From Nageia nagi (Eukaryota; Pinophyta), in the NCBI GenBank assembly GCA_050084985.1, contig JBITNC010000001.1:46066001-46130000 (forward strand): 64,000 nt of DNA, given 5' to 3'. The translations under genes were made by a program, and so were the position numbers. This document shows positions 20,839 to 32,568 of this stretch, one piece after another. Position 1 is the first letter of the stretch; each line of letters starts with the position of its first letter. The notes under the pieces were generated by a model, which was not told the origin of the DNA, did not search any database, and saw only the letters and a list, made by a program, of their open reading frames with translations.

Positions 20839-23649
20839 ATCCTTAAAGGTTCATCCTACTCCTTGTGTGAGGTAAAAGCACCTCAAGGTATAACCTCTAC
20901 TCCATTTTTTTAATTATCTCAATTATACTAACCTTTTTTTTTCTATGAATTCAATTTTGTGAGAAAAATTCACTTGAAAGTAAGAATATTATTGTTGGGA
21001 ATTTTCTCTAACATTCTTATGTTAAATTCCTTTAATATTTCTTAACAATAATGAATTGCTTATAATAGAAATTTGCAATTATTTTTTACCTTGTCAACAT
21101 TTTTAGTATAAAAAAAGAGGAAGGTAAAATTTGGATTTTTTTAATATATAGTATCATATACATTTGTATTTATTTGGTTATTGCAATAAACTCTATTACA
21201 ATCAAATTAAATACATTTTTTTCTTTTTTAAAAAAGGAAATTTTTTTAATATTATAATAATTCTATTAAAACATATAGAATTCTAAAATTTATATTAAAC
21301 ATGGTCCACTTAATCAGCAACATGCTAGGCATGACCCAGTTACCCCCACCTCTATTGCCTTGGACCAATGCGATGCAAAGCACGATGTGGTCTCCCCTTC
21401 ACCACCTTGGACTAATGCCATGCAAAGTAAGGTTTGATGCTTGGGGGAAATAATGTTTAGCTAGTAAACTTGTTTATTTCATACTATTATTAGAGGATGT
21501 TTATTCACTAATTATGATAGCGCATGTTCACTCTCCCCCCTGCATCAATTTTTGCATTAGTCCTATTTGTACTCCAAAACCCTTGTGTCCCCAACTCCTA
21601 TCATCGCAACCTTGGTGGCTCTAAGTCATGCAACATCCCTTACACCATTATCAAAGAATCCCTACGACCATATTTCCCTATTAGGCCATCCCACCTCCCC
21701 TTATTGAGCCACATTCATGTGGAAAAACTCATACATGACCCCTTTTTGTGGGAAGAACCCTCATGTTTTGTGTATAAACAAGTGTAGCCTCTCTCCCCTT
21801 TGAATAGTGCCTACAGAGCATTATGTGACTTGAATGCATTTTTTGATAAATGGACCTACAAATCCTTAATTATTCATTTTAATATCATTTGTAAGGCTTT
21901 GCACTCTCAAGTAATTTCTTTTAGAGTTACTCATCCTTCTTTTTTAAGTTGGTGAGAGCCTTAATTATTTTATTGGAAATTTTTTATATATGTTTTTTTA
22001 GAAAGAAGAAATCTTATTTGAAATAAAAAAATATTTTAGAGGAGATTATATTTATACCTCTTGAGAATTTATGATTATTCAAGAATAAGGAATATTCTTT
22101 TAGATAAATGAGTTAATAAAAAATATTTCTCTCCTTATTTTTTTTTTATCAGAACCAACAAGTAAATTTGATATTAATAAAAGAAAGAAAATCAAGCATT
22201 GAAAGGACCTTAGACACCTTTTACACATTGACAAAAAGTAGAGAGTGTTTTCCTCTATCAAAGATAAATAAGGTAGAGTAGATCTTTGTGATGTAAAAAC
22301 CATACAAAAATAAGCCATAATAAGAGATAATAATCAATGTATAGATGGAGCACAATGTATTATCCTTCCTTAAATCAAAATGTATCAAAATGAAGCACTA
22401 TGTGTAAACTATATCTATTTGATTACTACAGATAGTATAAGTAAAACCATACTTCATAGCAAAATGTTTTCCATCCTAATTATGTCTTAAAAGTATATGA
22501 AAAGAAGTTTGATCTTGATTGTTCATAATTTTCATTAAAATAAAGAAAAGACAACTACCCCTGATTTGTTTCCTCACTAAGAGGTTTCATCTTCTAAAGA
22601 GGCTTTACCTTAAAGTAAAAGATTAGATTATATTATGGTTGACTTGATGCTTGGGTCTCATAGAACTAATCATGCTAGTAATTTTGAATAATGACCTCCT
22701 TTGGATTAAAGAAGTCCTCATCCCATTACATCTTTAACTTCTAATGGTTGAAGTTGTAAAACCTCCTGTAGATCTTCCTCTAGGTTTGTGCTCCTTTTAT
22801 CCTGATGTATCTCTGAGTTTCATGTTCATGCATATGGTTAAAAATGGGTATGGTTTAAAAATATCAATGGGATTCCCTTGACATCTTTCAAATTCAAGTA
22901 ACATGACATTATGGAGGTGAAGGTTTTGAGTCATGCAAATGGACTAGAGTTTGCATTTTCTACAATTGGTCAGTCTAGTGTGCCTTCTAATGATAGAGAA
23001 AATAATAATTTGAATATTGAGAGGGTTTTGTTGTATTAGTTGATATGGAGGATGGAGAGAGGGTTCGGTAGTGACACTAGTTGCCTGAGGGGTCTCATAA
23101 TTCAAATCCTAACATACTAGTTCTAAGATAATAAAGATAGTTCCATGTCTAACTGATGGGTAGAGTGATTTTGTTTTTTCCATAAGTGAATTTGAACCTT
23201 GAATTAGACCTAGGTATAACATTACCATAAGGACTATTGAGTTTGGAATAAATTTCAAAGGCCTAAGAAGAACTAATCTCTTTCTTGGTAGGACTATTAG
23301 AAATATGAATGGTTTTAGAGGTCATCTTACCTTTAAATTTATTTTCTTAAGATATAGACTTCATTCTTCTCCTCACAAATGCATGAAACTTTTCTATTTT
23401 GTTAAGGGTATCATCTCAAGGGTATATATTATTTTTCTCACAAGGATTTTCCTTTAATATCTAATCCTTTGAATCTTCCATGATGTTAGGCTTCATCTGA
23501 GCATTATCCCTTCTCCACTTTTAAACCAAATGGGAACTTATTCATTTTCCTCCTCTACTTCATTTGGATTTGGCACTTGCATGTCCTGTATACTACCCTT
23601 AGCATTCTATATAGTTTCTTGTTATGTCATTTCATCTTCATCCCTCTTG
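20839..23649. other. Element C leader, left part
   Basis: A GGTAAAAGCACC...GGTATAACC stretch just after the primer site resembles the matching position in A. Around 21355-21430 a CCTTGGAC(C/T)AATGC block occurs twice. The rest is AT-rich with no supported gene; the plus-strand frame 21524-21787 has no recognisable motif. Confidence 0.45.
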
Positions 23650-24130
23650 ACATTCTTGCACAACTTCCTTGGAAAAGCATGCCTGTCCCTTGGATGAGGC
23701 TATCTTTGTGCATAGTTTGTGATTTTATGCCAGTAAACCATAAGCATGACCTTTTGATGGAGGGGAATTGCATTTGGTTTGGCCCCACACTTCTTGATTG
23801 ACATTGTCATAGAAAATTGAATAAATTGAGAAAAATTGATAGGTTCTCATAGGGGCTTGAAGTGGTTCATCAAAATGATGTGAGAACCATAGAATTTTGT
23901 GTGTCTTCCATCTAAAGTAATATAATTCATAAGAATCTTTCAAATATTATACCATGGGTAAGGAAGACTTTTTCTATAAAAACCCATCCTCTATTTCTCC
24001 AAACAAACTCGCTTACCTTAAAATTTTTGAATCTCATCAACCTTGCTAACTTTTGAATTATGTCCTACAAATTTGCCTCTATTGGGGAGGCCTATAACTT
24101 TAGCAATTATGGATTCACTAAATATATTTC
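23650..24130 (-). pseudogene. Unassigned retroelement-like protein relic
   Basis: Minus-strand segments in shifting frames read AKVIGLPNRGKFVGHNSKV (about 24045-24105) and then MNYITLDGRHTKFYGSHI (about 23870-23925), followed by an aromatic-rich stretch to 23725. A GLP-x-x-G-x-x-F block, a Pro-Trp pair and a YI-x-L-D-x-R block in this order recall plant transposon-associated proteins of unknown role, but I cannot name the family with confidence. It lies between the left leader of C and the 3' end of the LINE and could belong to neither. Fragmentary and untranslated as it stands. Confidence 0.35.
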
Positions 24131-24579
24131 CTTTACATGAATATGGCACACCTTATTATCTAAAGTATTAATGACATAATTTGCTAGCATCCTATCACTT
24201 CCAACTCTACATACCTCAATGAATCTATCTAGTCCTCCTCTCTAAATGATTCTCCATATATTAGGGTATTTTTTGGCCTTACCAAGATCATTGGGCTCAG
24301 TGCAAACCAATGCCCCTCCCATGTTCTTCTACTTTGAATTTAGTCTATTCAAGAATTATTTCTACTTGAGCAGCAAGTTTGTATCAATATTGATCTTTTT
24401 ACTTATCTCATACTCAATATCATAATAAGTATGAAAGGTGGTATGATATTTTTGTTTTCTAAATTTAAATAACATGGTCATACCATTAGATTATCTTCTC
24501 ATGAGGTATGCAGGGTACCTATCATACTGTCCATCCACATCACATCCCTCATGTTTATTTTTTTATGATAATTAATCAT

Positions 24580-27500
24580 TAGAAAGAAAATATTTAAAGT
24601 TTTGAGGTACATTTTTCTACTCAAAGTACACCCTAATATTCTTAACCAATCTAAGGATTATAATTTTGGTAACCTCATGTGCTTCGATTTCCTTTTTTTT
24701 AAACATTCAACTATTCCTTTTCTTCCAACCTACCACCACATGTAGCCAAGCACCATGGTCCAACATTTCTTGTGCCCCTTGGTTTTCTCTCATGGTATAC
24801 ATTGTTTTATACATTTTTTGACATCTTTAGGTAAAATCCATTATATCTTCATTCTTTTACATATCATGCTCTAAACATTCTCTATGTACTCATAATGCAA
24901 GAATATATGGTCAATATCATCTTCTTCTTCTTTATAGAACAAACATTTGTTGACCATAATAAAACCTCTTCTTTGCAAATTATTTATGGTTAAAAATATC
25001 TTTCTTGCCACTAGCCATAGGAAAAAGGCAATTCTAGGCATCAATTTGGCTTTCCAAATATTTTCTCATATTATGTTCCCCTCAATTTTTGTATTAATAT
25101 TACCTAATGTTATAACTACCTCTTTCACCCTATATTATCCATCAGGCATTAGTTTCCATATAGGTTTTCGTTCTTGGTCATTGATCTTTATATTAGACTT
25201 ATTTAGTTCCTTATGTAACTATTTTAGCTGATTCACTATTCTACCTTTGGTCGATCTACAGATCTATTAGGTTTTGGAATCCTTATTAAAATACTAATCA
25301 ATTGTACTTCCTTGATGCTTCAAGGTATAGGTAGCTCCCTCTTTAAAATCCTTTGTTTTAATAATTGGTTCCTCCTTCAATAAGGCATTTTTACGCATGT
25401 AGATTTCCTTCCCATTTCCTAGCTCCCATATCATTAATTCTTGGATCTTCAAGGTGACTGTTATTATACCATTCTAGAAAGGTGACCCATAAGGTGGATT
25501 TTGAATTCTCAAGATACAATTTTGGCCCATCATATATTTTTCCTTACATATGTGAATCCATTACATTTTTTCATTATGTGTTATCTACCAAACTAATTTT
25601 TCCTTTAAGACTTGACTTGCTTCTTTTTTCTCAGACCCAATCCTCCTAGATTCTTTTCCATGCACACAAGATCCCATATTACAAGGGTAACTTTTCTTTA
25701 ATCTGAATCTCCTAACCATAATAAATGGTTGTATGTTTTTTATATCTTGTCACTAATATTTATGGGCAATTTCAAGATCATTACACTATAAATAGGCTTA
25801 CTTTAGAGTATTGATTTAATGACGACTAGTTTACCTACATAGCTCAGGCAATTTTCCTTCCAACCTATTAGTTTATTTTGAATTTTTGTAGTAGTGCATC
25901 CTAGTAACAAGGTTTTAGTATTCCAATAAATAGAGGCATTCCTAAGTATCTAATTAATAATTCATCAATCATGGATCCCTAGATCTTAATTATGGTTTTC
26001 ATACTTGCTTCCGAGCAATTTAGGAAACAAATTTTGGATTTCTAAAAATTTGTCTTTTGATGTGATACATTTTCATACATGCTTAGGATTTTCTTGAAGG
26101 AGATTGCCTCCTTTATCTCATATTTACCAATAAGAATTTTATCATCAACAAATTGATGATGAGTTATTACCTTATATTTAGGAGCTGGTATTACCTGTTT
26201 CAAGATCTCCATGTCCCTAGACTATTTAATCATCCTCCTTAGAATCTCTTCCATTATAATAAATAGATAAGGTGAGATTGGGTTTGCTTTCCTAAGCCCT
26301 CTTTTGGAACTAAAATAGCATTTTGCTTCTCCATTAATGATAATAGAAAACATTGGTGAAGATATACATTCTATTTTTCACTTTCTCCATATTTATCCAA
26401 ATCCAAATTTTTCTAAGACTAGATCTAAAAAAGACTAGCGTACTCTACCATAAGCCTTTTCCATATCCTACTTAACCACCATGGTCAGATCTTTCTTGTT
26501 GTATATTGAATTAAAAACCTTATGCATCTAAATAATTCCATTCATTATTTATCTACCTTTGAAAAATTCATCTTTCTCTATGGATATGATTTGAGGCATT
26601 ATTGGCTTTATTCTTTCTACCATAATTTTGGTGATGGTTTATTAAACAACATTACACAATCTTATAGGTCTATAGTCTTTAAATTCTTTTTATTCTAGTG
26701 TATTTTTGATTAAGGTGAAAAAAGTGTTATTCTATTATTTTATAAGTTTTTATTTTTTGAATAATTCTTTTACAACATACCACACATCCTTCCTAATAAT
26801 TTCCCAATTTTTTTTTATAAAAAACTAGCTCGAAAACCATTTGGTCCAAGAGCTTTGTCAACTTTCATTAGAAAGAGTGCCTATTTGACTTCTTCTTTAG
26901 TAGTTTGTTTATAAATGCTTCATTTTTCTACTCTATTATAAGTTTTGGAATATTTTTAGTAATTTTCCTCTTAGCTATATTATTGTTTCTTTGATCCACT
27001 AATAGTAGGCTTTTATAGAATCCCTCTAATTTTTATTTTATTTCTTTTTCTTCTAAGGTTATACCTCCATATATTCTTTTGATCTCATTGATCCTATTAT
27101 AACTTCTTATTCTTATAGTAGTGATTCTAAAGAAATTTATATTTTTTTCCCTTTCCTTCAACCAAGTTATTTTAGATTTTTGTCTCCACAATTGTTCCTC
27201 GTAAGAGATTGTATTATAGAAATCTACTAGAAGTAATTTCTCTTCTTTTCAAGCTCACTGGTTCTTCTTATGATCATAATTTTATTCTCTATTCTTTCCA
27301 TTTTTTCTTTCATGTGATTCTTTCTAATATGCACATTTTTTAGGAATTTCTTGTTCTAAATCTTCATTTTTCTTTTGAATTCATCATTTTTTTGGCTAAC
27401 CTATACATGGTTGTTCCCTCAATATTTATCTTTCAACATTCACTGAGCCTATTTTTGAATTTTGGATGAGACATCGACATATTTTTAGATTTGAATGATG

Positions 27501-28233
27501 AATTATTATTTATATTTTTTCCAACTTTAGTTCAACCAGTCTATGATCCAATGAGATTCTTGATACAGAATTCATAATGGCATTGGGTAATTATCCAGCC
27601 AATCTTCGATAATTGCAATTTTGTCCAATCTTGTTTGTATAAACCCCATTCCAATCCATCTATTAGACTAGGTATATTTGTTTGTTTTTAAATTTAGATC
27701 TATCAAAGCATTATTATAAAGAAAATTTTTGAAATCCTCCATGCTAGTAGTCATATCCAATCTACCACCATATTTATCTTCTATATTTAGAGGTGTATTA
27801 AAATCTCCTCCTATAAGCCAAGGCATATTTGGAAACATTTTCTTGTGATTTGATAAAAATCCCAAAATTTCCTTCTCCTTGTTAAAATATTGGGATCCTA
27901 GATATTTGACATAATAAAAGTATATTTTGAATACTTATAGGTAACTTTCATTGATAAACATCCATTGGAGGAACAATGGATTCTTTTTACATCAACTTTA
28001 ATAGAATCTCACATAATCCATAATCCACCTACTTTTTCCACTATAGTTATAGCCTCATACATGGCATACCTCCAAATTGTATTTTCTATTTTCTATATCC
28101 TATGTTTCTTGACTTTGGTTTCTTATATGAGCAACATATCTAGTTTGCTATCTCTCCTCAGCTCCCTAGCAATCTTTTTCTTCCCAGGTAGATTGCATCC
28201 CTAAATATTCTAGCATATTATGTTAATCATCAT
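24580..28233 (-). pseudogene. LINE ORF2: endonuclease, reverse transcriptase, zf-RVT
   Basis: The endonuclease starts at 28233. After stops at a Trp and an Arg position it reads LPGKKKIARELRRDSKLDML, then an ETKV motif, and WLIGGDFNTPLNIEDKYGG (about 27780-27830) with the catalytic GDFN intact. RT landmarks are KALGPNGFRASF (about 26815-26850), HHQFVDDKILIG (about 26125-26160; F-V-D-D at the catalytic site), YLGMPLYW (about 25930-25955) and GWKENCLSYVGKLVVIKSI. The zf-RVT domain is well kept: KLMPRIAFFLWLVARKIFLT, then CLFYKEEEDDIDHIF (about 24900-25060), with one Cys changed to Tyr. About 1,200 codons match a plant L1 ORF2. Confidence 0.87.
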
Positions 28234-28319
28234 ATTTTTTTTATGGCACTCTACTCTTGAGTGTTCCTCCCTTGTTTTATTTTATTATTTATTGAATGTG
28301 GTCCTCTTTTCCCATCCAT

Positions 28320-29718
28320 TGCTATATTTTCTATGGTTCTTTAAAAGTGATCTATTTTGTAGTTTGCACTAAGGCTCTAGGAATTCCTTTTTTTCTTCTT
28401 AGTCCTTCCTCAATTTTGTTCTCTATTTCTTTATCCTCCACATTCCCTACTTCTTCAACAACTTTTGATTGATCTTGGTCTTCTTCTTCTTCCTCTTCAT
28501 CCTCTTCTACATCTATTTCATTTTCTTCATAAATTTCCTCTGACTCTTCTCCTTCTTGATTTATTATTTTCATGATTACATTTGTGTTTCCTTACATATC
28601 ATTTGTATCTTGAACCAACACCTCTTCAATTGTATGTTTATGAGGCTAAGTGTCTTCAAATTATGAAATCATTATATCTTCATCTTTTGTTATATTATGT
28701 AGCATTTGAAAAGAGTTTCCTTTTATAGGCAAATCTATCTTTTGTGTTACATTTTGAGTTTTTTCATCCATTAAAATATTTGTCTTGCTTTTTATATGTG
28801 GATCCATAAGGTCTTTATACTCATCTTTTCTATATGTTCTTGCTACTTCTTGTTGGTTACCTTCCTTATTCTTTCCTTTTTCTTGCTTTGATGGTTGGTT
28901 TTGTCATCCTACTAGTTTCCATGCTCCTCTTATTGTTAGGCCTAAAGTTTGGGTTAAAGCTTTGTTGATTTGGTCTAGGCCCATGCTAATTTTTTTGTCT
29001 GAGTCTCCCTAGGCATTCTTTTTCAATGTGTCCATATCTATTACATCCAACATGGATTGTTGGGGGAATATCGAAAGATATTTCCTAGATATATTCTCCT
29101 TTTCTATTTTTCAAATAGATGTTCATCTTCATAGGTTTTGAGATATCAATATTGGCACAAAATATTGTTGTTTGAAAAGTTTTTTCTAATTTGATATTCT
29201 TTTCCATGCATATATATTCCCCCATTGTTGATGCAATACCAATAATATTTTCTTCAAATCAAAAGTCAATGGGTAGATCTTGTAGGGATATCCACGTTGG
29301 TATTTCTATAAACACTTCATTTTGGGGGTTAAACCTTTAATACAATTTCTTTATGTGAAGGCCACTTTTCCCATGACCCAATGGAGGTCTTCTTCTAGAT
29401 TAAAGTTGAAATTAGAAAGTATTTTGGGAGTGTTTCCATTTTGACCTCCCCTCTAAGCTTCCAAACTATTTTAATCCATATTCTAACATTTTTAAGTATT
29501 TCCCTTGTACTCATAAATTTTCTAATGAGGGTATTTTTTGGATTCTATTATTTTATCATACATAATATCTAGTATTATTATTCTGGACATACCTTTCTCA
29601 AATTCCACTTTCTACACTACCATCGACATGCCTAGTTGGATTCCATTTTGCATATTCATCTTAAGTGTTTGGGAGAATAATATGGTAGTTTTGGGACCCC
29701 CCCATTGAATGGATCCAT
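28320..29718 (-). pseudogene. LINE ORF1 (nucleic-acid-binding protein)
   Basis: ATG at 29718 (MDPFNGGVPKLPYYSPK). Read in several frames. A knuckle-like HVGCNRYGHIEKEC block at about 29020-29060 has His where the first Cys belongs. The C-terminal part (28352-28573) is open and strongly acidic, with a run of about ten consecutive Glu/Asp residues. About 90 bp separate its stop from the ORF2 start. ORF1 role and order agree with plant L1 elements. Confidence 0.65.
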
Positions 29719-31150
29719 ATTGTAAACAAAAAAAAAATCACATGCAAAGGAGAATATACTTGAGCTATGTCCTATTTGATCAGGTAAGTCTTCTCTGCTC
29801 TATCAACCTACTTCATTTTCAAGAAACCTTAACTTGTCCCTCTCCTCTCCCTCTCTCACATCCTATCTCATTTCATCCAAGTAATTATGCTTAACTTCTC
29901 TCCCTATTATAAAGTAAGTTTTTTTTTTTTTTTAAAAAGAGGGAAAATTACTTCTTAAGTGAACTATATGTTTAGAATGATAATTATAAGAAGTTAAGCT
30001 TTTTTATTTATTTTTAATAATTGAAATTATTTATAAAGGGGAGAATTTTTTTCTTTCTCTCCTTGGGAGTGATTTGTTAAGGTAAAAATCTCCATTTTTT
30101 TTCCTTAATATTAGTTTACCTTTTTTCAATAAAAAGAGGGGGAGAAGATTCTTTTTTTTTTCTCTTTTCTTAAAAAAGGGGGAAGGAAGGAATTTTTTTA
30201 TAAATGCAAATATGTTACTTCTCCTTGGTCTAAATGTTTTTTTTTTTAATTAGAAATATTTTCTTTTTCATGATGTCTTCTAAGCATAGGAAAGTAAGGA
30301 GCCCTATTACAAAAATGGAGACATTCAAGAATAAAAAGAACAAGGTTTGAAAGAAAGAAAGGAAGAGAGCATATGAATACAAGATGCTAAAGTGGTAAAT
30401 CCTTATAAGACAAAGAAATGAAATCATAACTTGCATGCTTCACTATGAAACTTGCTATACAATGGAATATAATGCTTTTATAACCAAGAAAATGAGTTTT
30501 CCTCTTGAAATAAGTCTTCCATAAGTTAGTTTATGTTAGTTTAACCTTGCTCTTATGATAAATTATTAAAACTTGTATTGATATTTAGTATGTTGTAAAG
30601 AAATTAGAAGCCTTGTTATGTAACTGACCCAAAACTAAGGAAACTACTAACCCCTCATTATATGTGGTTATCCTTTTTTTGTGGTTAAATAATAAAAAAA
30701 TGCTCAAAGTAAGTTAAGGCAATAGTAAAATGTGCACTAAATTCAAATACTAAACTCAATGCTAACTACAATTATAGATTAGAACTTACTAACCTTCAAA
30801 CTACTTAAGGTTAAACAAGTGTGCTAATATAACTTACAATCTACTAACACTAAGTTATAACTTACTAACTACAAATTACTAAACCAAACAAAACTATTAG
30901 CCTTTAAGTTATCAATTTTTTTAATACAAATTTGTACAAGTTTATTTCAATTGTAATAATATTAAACATAATTAGTTTATATTGGTTGGTTACTTGCAAT
31001 TGTTATGATAAGTAGTTAAAATCTTGATGGTTAGTTAAAAATATTTGTTAGTTAAATAATTATTTTTTTTACTTGTAATTTTAATTATGGTTGGAAAAGT
31101 GTATGTTATTGCTTCTTATGCTTTAATCAATTAACATTTCTTTTTTAGAA
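29719..31150 (+). other. Element C leader, right part
   Basis: AT-rich, with T-runs at about 29922, 30150 and 30240 and many short CTAAC/TTAGTT repeats between 30520 and 31060. Just before the gag ATG the sequence resembles the corresponding stretch upstream of the A and B gag starts. No gene supported. Confidence 0.5.
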
Positions 31151-31336
31151 ATGGGAGATTCCTTTGCACCTAAGCACATCCACGATGATTCCAACTATGT
31201 CATTTGGAAACCAAGGATGAAAGTGGAGCTTCAAGTACACAAGCTTTGGAAAATGGTAAGTGAGAATCAATTTGCCCCTTTCAGTCACTTAGTTCTACAA
31301 GGTTTGGGGTTTCTCGGGCTAGTGAAGTTACCTTAA
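31151..31336 (+). pseudogene. Element C gag start fused in frame to the end-of-pol region
   Basis: A 61-codon open frame. Residues 1-45 (MGDSFAPKHIHDDSNYVIW through KLWKMVSENQFAPF) are the N-terminus of copia gag, aligned with A (4220) and B (62087). From about position 31285 the DNA (TTAGTTCTACAAGG...CTAGTGAAGTTACC) instead matches the end of the B pol and the bases before its first polypurine tract (58155-58240). The deletion therefore removed about 3.8 kb relative to B without opening a stop at the join. The frame ends at a TAA next to AAAGGGAAG. It could be expressed from the LTR promoter, but no function is known for such a peptide. Confidence 0.75.
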
Positions 31337-32076
31337 AGGGAAGTGAAGTTTAAATTCTTATCGAATTCATTTTTTTATGATGACAACTTCATCATATGAG
31401 CATATTTTGGCTATATAGTGTTGATATTTGTTTACACTTTTATTTTGGTTCTCAATATGTGAGGAACTAGTATGTGCATGTTGGCATTGTTTAGTTATCC
31501 ACATAAGATGAACTTGTTTGTATAATTCTTGCACTATTTAGTTATCCATATGTGAGGAACTACTATATGCATGATTGGATGTATATCCTATTATGTTTTA
31601 TAATGATTATCAATAGATGTTTCTTATATAGTAGGTGACTATGAGTTTGCTTACCATCTTTGTGATGACTTATAGTACACCATTTTATCATTTTATGTAT
31701 GAAATTATTTCATTTATTTATATTATGTTGATATGAATATATGATGTATCTAATTTATCTTGTATATGAGTTTCTTATAAAGCTTGTAGGTTTCTTCTTG
31801 AAATTGCAAGTTACTTACTTCGAGTATGTAGGCTCATGGAGGCTTATCTTGTCAAATTCTAGATGAAAATTACTTATTATACGTTGAAACCATTTATGGT
31901 TGATGGGTATTATATTGTAAAATATTTTTTGAAATGGTTAGGTATTTGAGCATTATCTAGGATCTATTACTTCTCAAGATGTAATGTTCTTATCTTCGAT
32001 TATATCTATTATGGATGAGAACTCTCTTACTTTCTCTCTATCACTATCTTCTCTACTCTCTACCCAATATTTCATT
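31337..32076 (+). other. Element C 3' untranslated region
   Basis: Homologous to 57224-58160 of element B. It starts with GAAGTTTAAATTCTT, like B's GAAGTTTGAATTCTT. It has two to three diverged copies of the TTTAGTTATCC...ATGTGAGGAACTA unit (about 31450-31580), then the CTCTCTTACTTTCTCTCT...CTACCCAATAT block leading to the polypurine tract. Confidence 0.75.
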
Positions 32077-32083
32077 AAAGGGG
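32077..32083 (+). other. Element C polypurine tract
   Basis: AAAGGGG directly before the 3' LTR; corresponds to AAGGGGGAG in B. Confidence 0.75.
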
Positions 32084-32563
32084 TGCATCAAAATTTATAA
32101 TGCATTATTTTTTGGTATCTAAAATGTGTCTCACTTACTTATTCATCTAAATAGTAAAATTTATTTATAAATACCTTTTAGTATTTAGGGAATTAAATAA
32201 GTGTAACTTGACCATTCTTACCTCATGTAACTTGGGTAAAAGGTGAGTGAAGATGGGGTTATCTCCTATAAATAAAGGGTTTCACTTTGTTGTCACATAC
32301 ATTTTAATATATCAAAGTTATCCTCATGATTTGTAGGTTTATAGGATGAGAGAGAGGCTATAAGCATTTTAAAAATTATCTTTGATAAGTAAAAGATCTT
32401 GAGATAAAGTGAAGTACTATCATCATTGAGAGGAACCACTATACATGCTAGTGTCACTTTATGAATGTGAGTATATTTGTGTTGTTCTAGTATGATTTTC
32501 ATTGTGGTTAAGAAGAGCATACTTCAAGGTTGATCTTGGGTAAAGGAGTCTTCTCTCCTTTCA
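32084..32563 (+). repeat. Element C 3' LTR
   Basis: 480 bp, TGCATCAAAA...CCTTTCA, partner of 20350-20822, with TATAAATA at 32267-32274. Followed by CTATG. Confidence 0.88.
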
Positions 32564-32568
32564 CTATG
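32564..32568. repeat. Target-site duplication, right copy (CTATG), element C
   Basis: Identical to 20345-20349. Confidence 0.85.

Larger units (their letters stand above)
24550..29718 (-). mobile_element. L1-like LINE, near full length, decayed
   Basis: Minus-strand non-LTR retrotransposon inside element C, with ORF1 (28320-29718) and ORF2 (about 24580-28233). The 3' end is placed near 24550 by the end of ORF2-like sequence and a short A-rich tract (complement of TTTATTTTTTTAT). The 5' end is placed at the ORF1 start, so any 5' UTR is unresolved. I could not identify target-site duplications. Total length of about 5.2 kb fits a plant L1. Many stops and frame changes. Confidence 0.85.
20350..32563 (+). 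mobile_element. Pol-deleted Ty1/copia element C with nested LINE
   Basis: A 12.2-kb plus-strand copia element delimited by paired LTRs (20350-20822 and 32084-32563) and a CTATG target duplication. The inside holds a decayed primer site, leader, an opposite-strand LINE (about 24550-29718), more leader, a 61-codon gag remnant (31151-31336), a 3' UTR homologous to that of element B, and a polypurine tract. Protease, integrase, RT and RNase H are absent, so any movement after the deletion must have used proteins of a relative such as A or B. The two LTRs differ clearly more than those of F, so C is older in relative terms. Confidence 0.88.

Noticed and set aside
28352-28573. Acidic 73-codon frame as an independent nuclear protein gene
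   Set aside because: It lies between LINE ORF1 knuckle text and ORF2 on the same strand, so it is the ORF1 C-terminal region.
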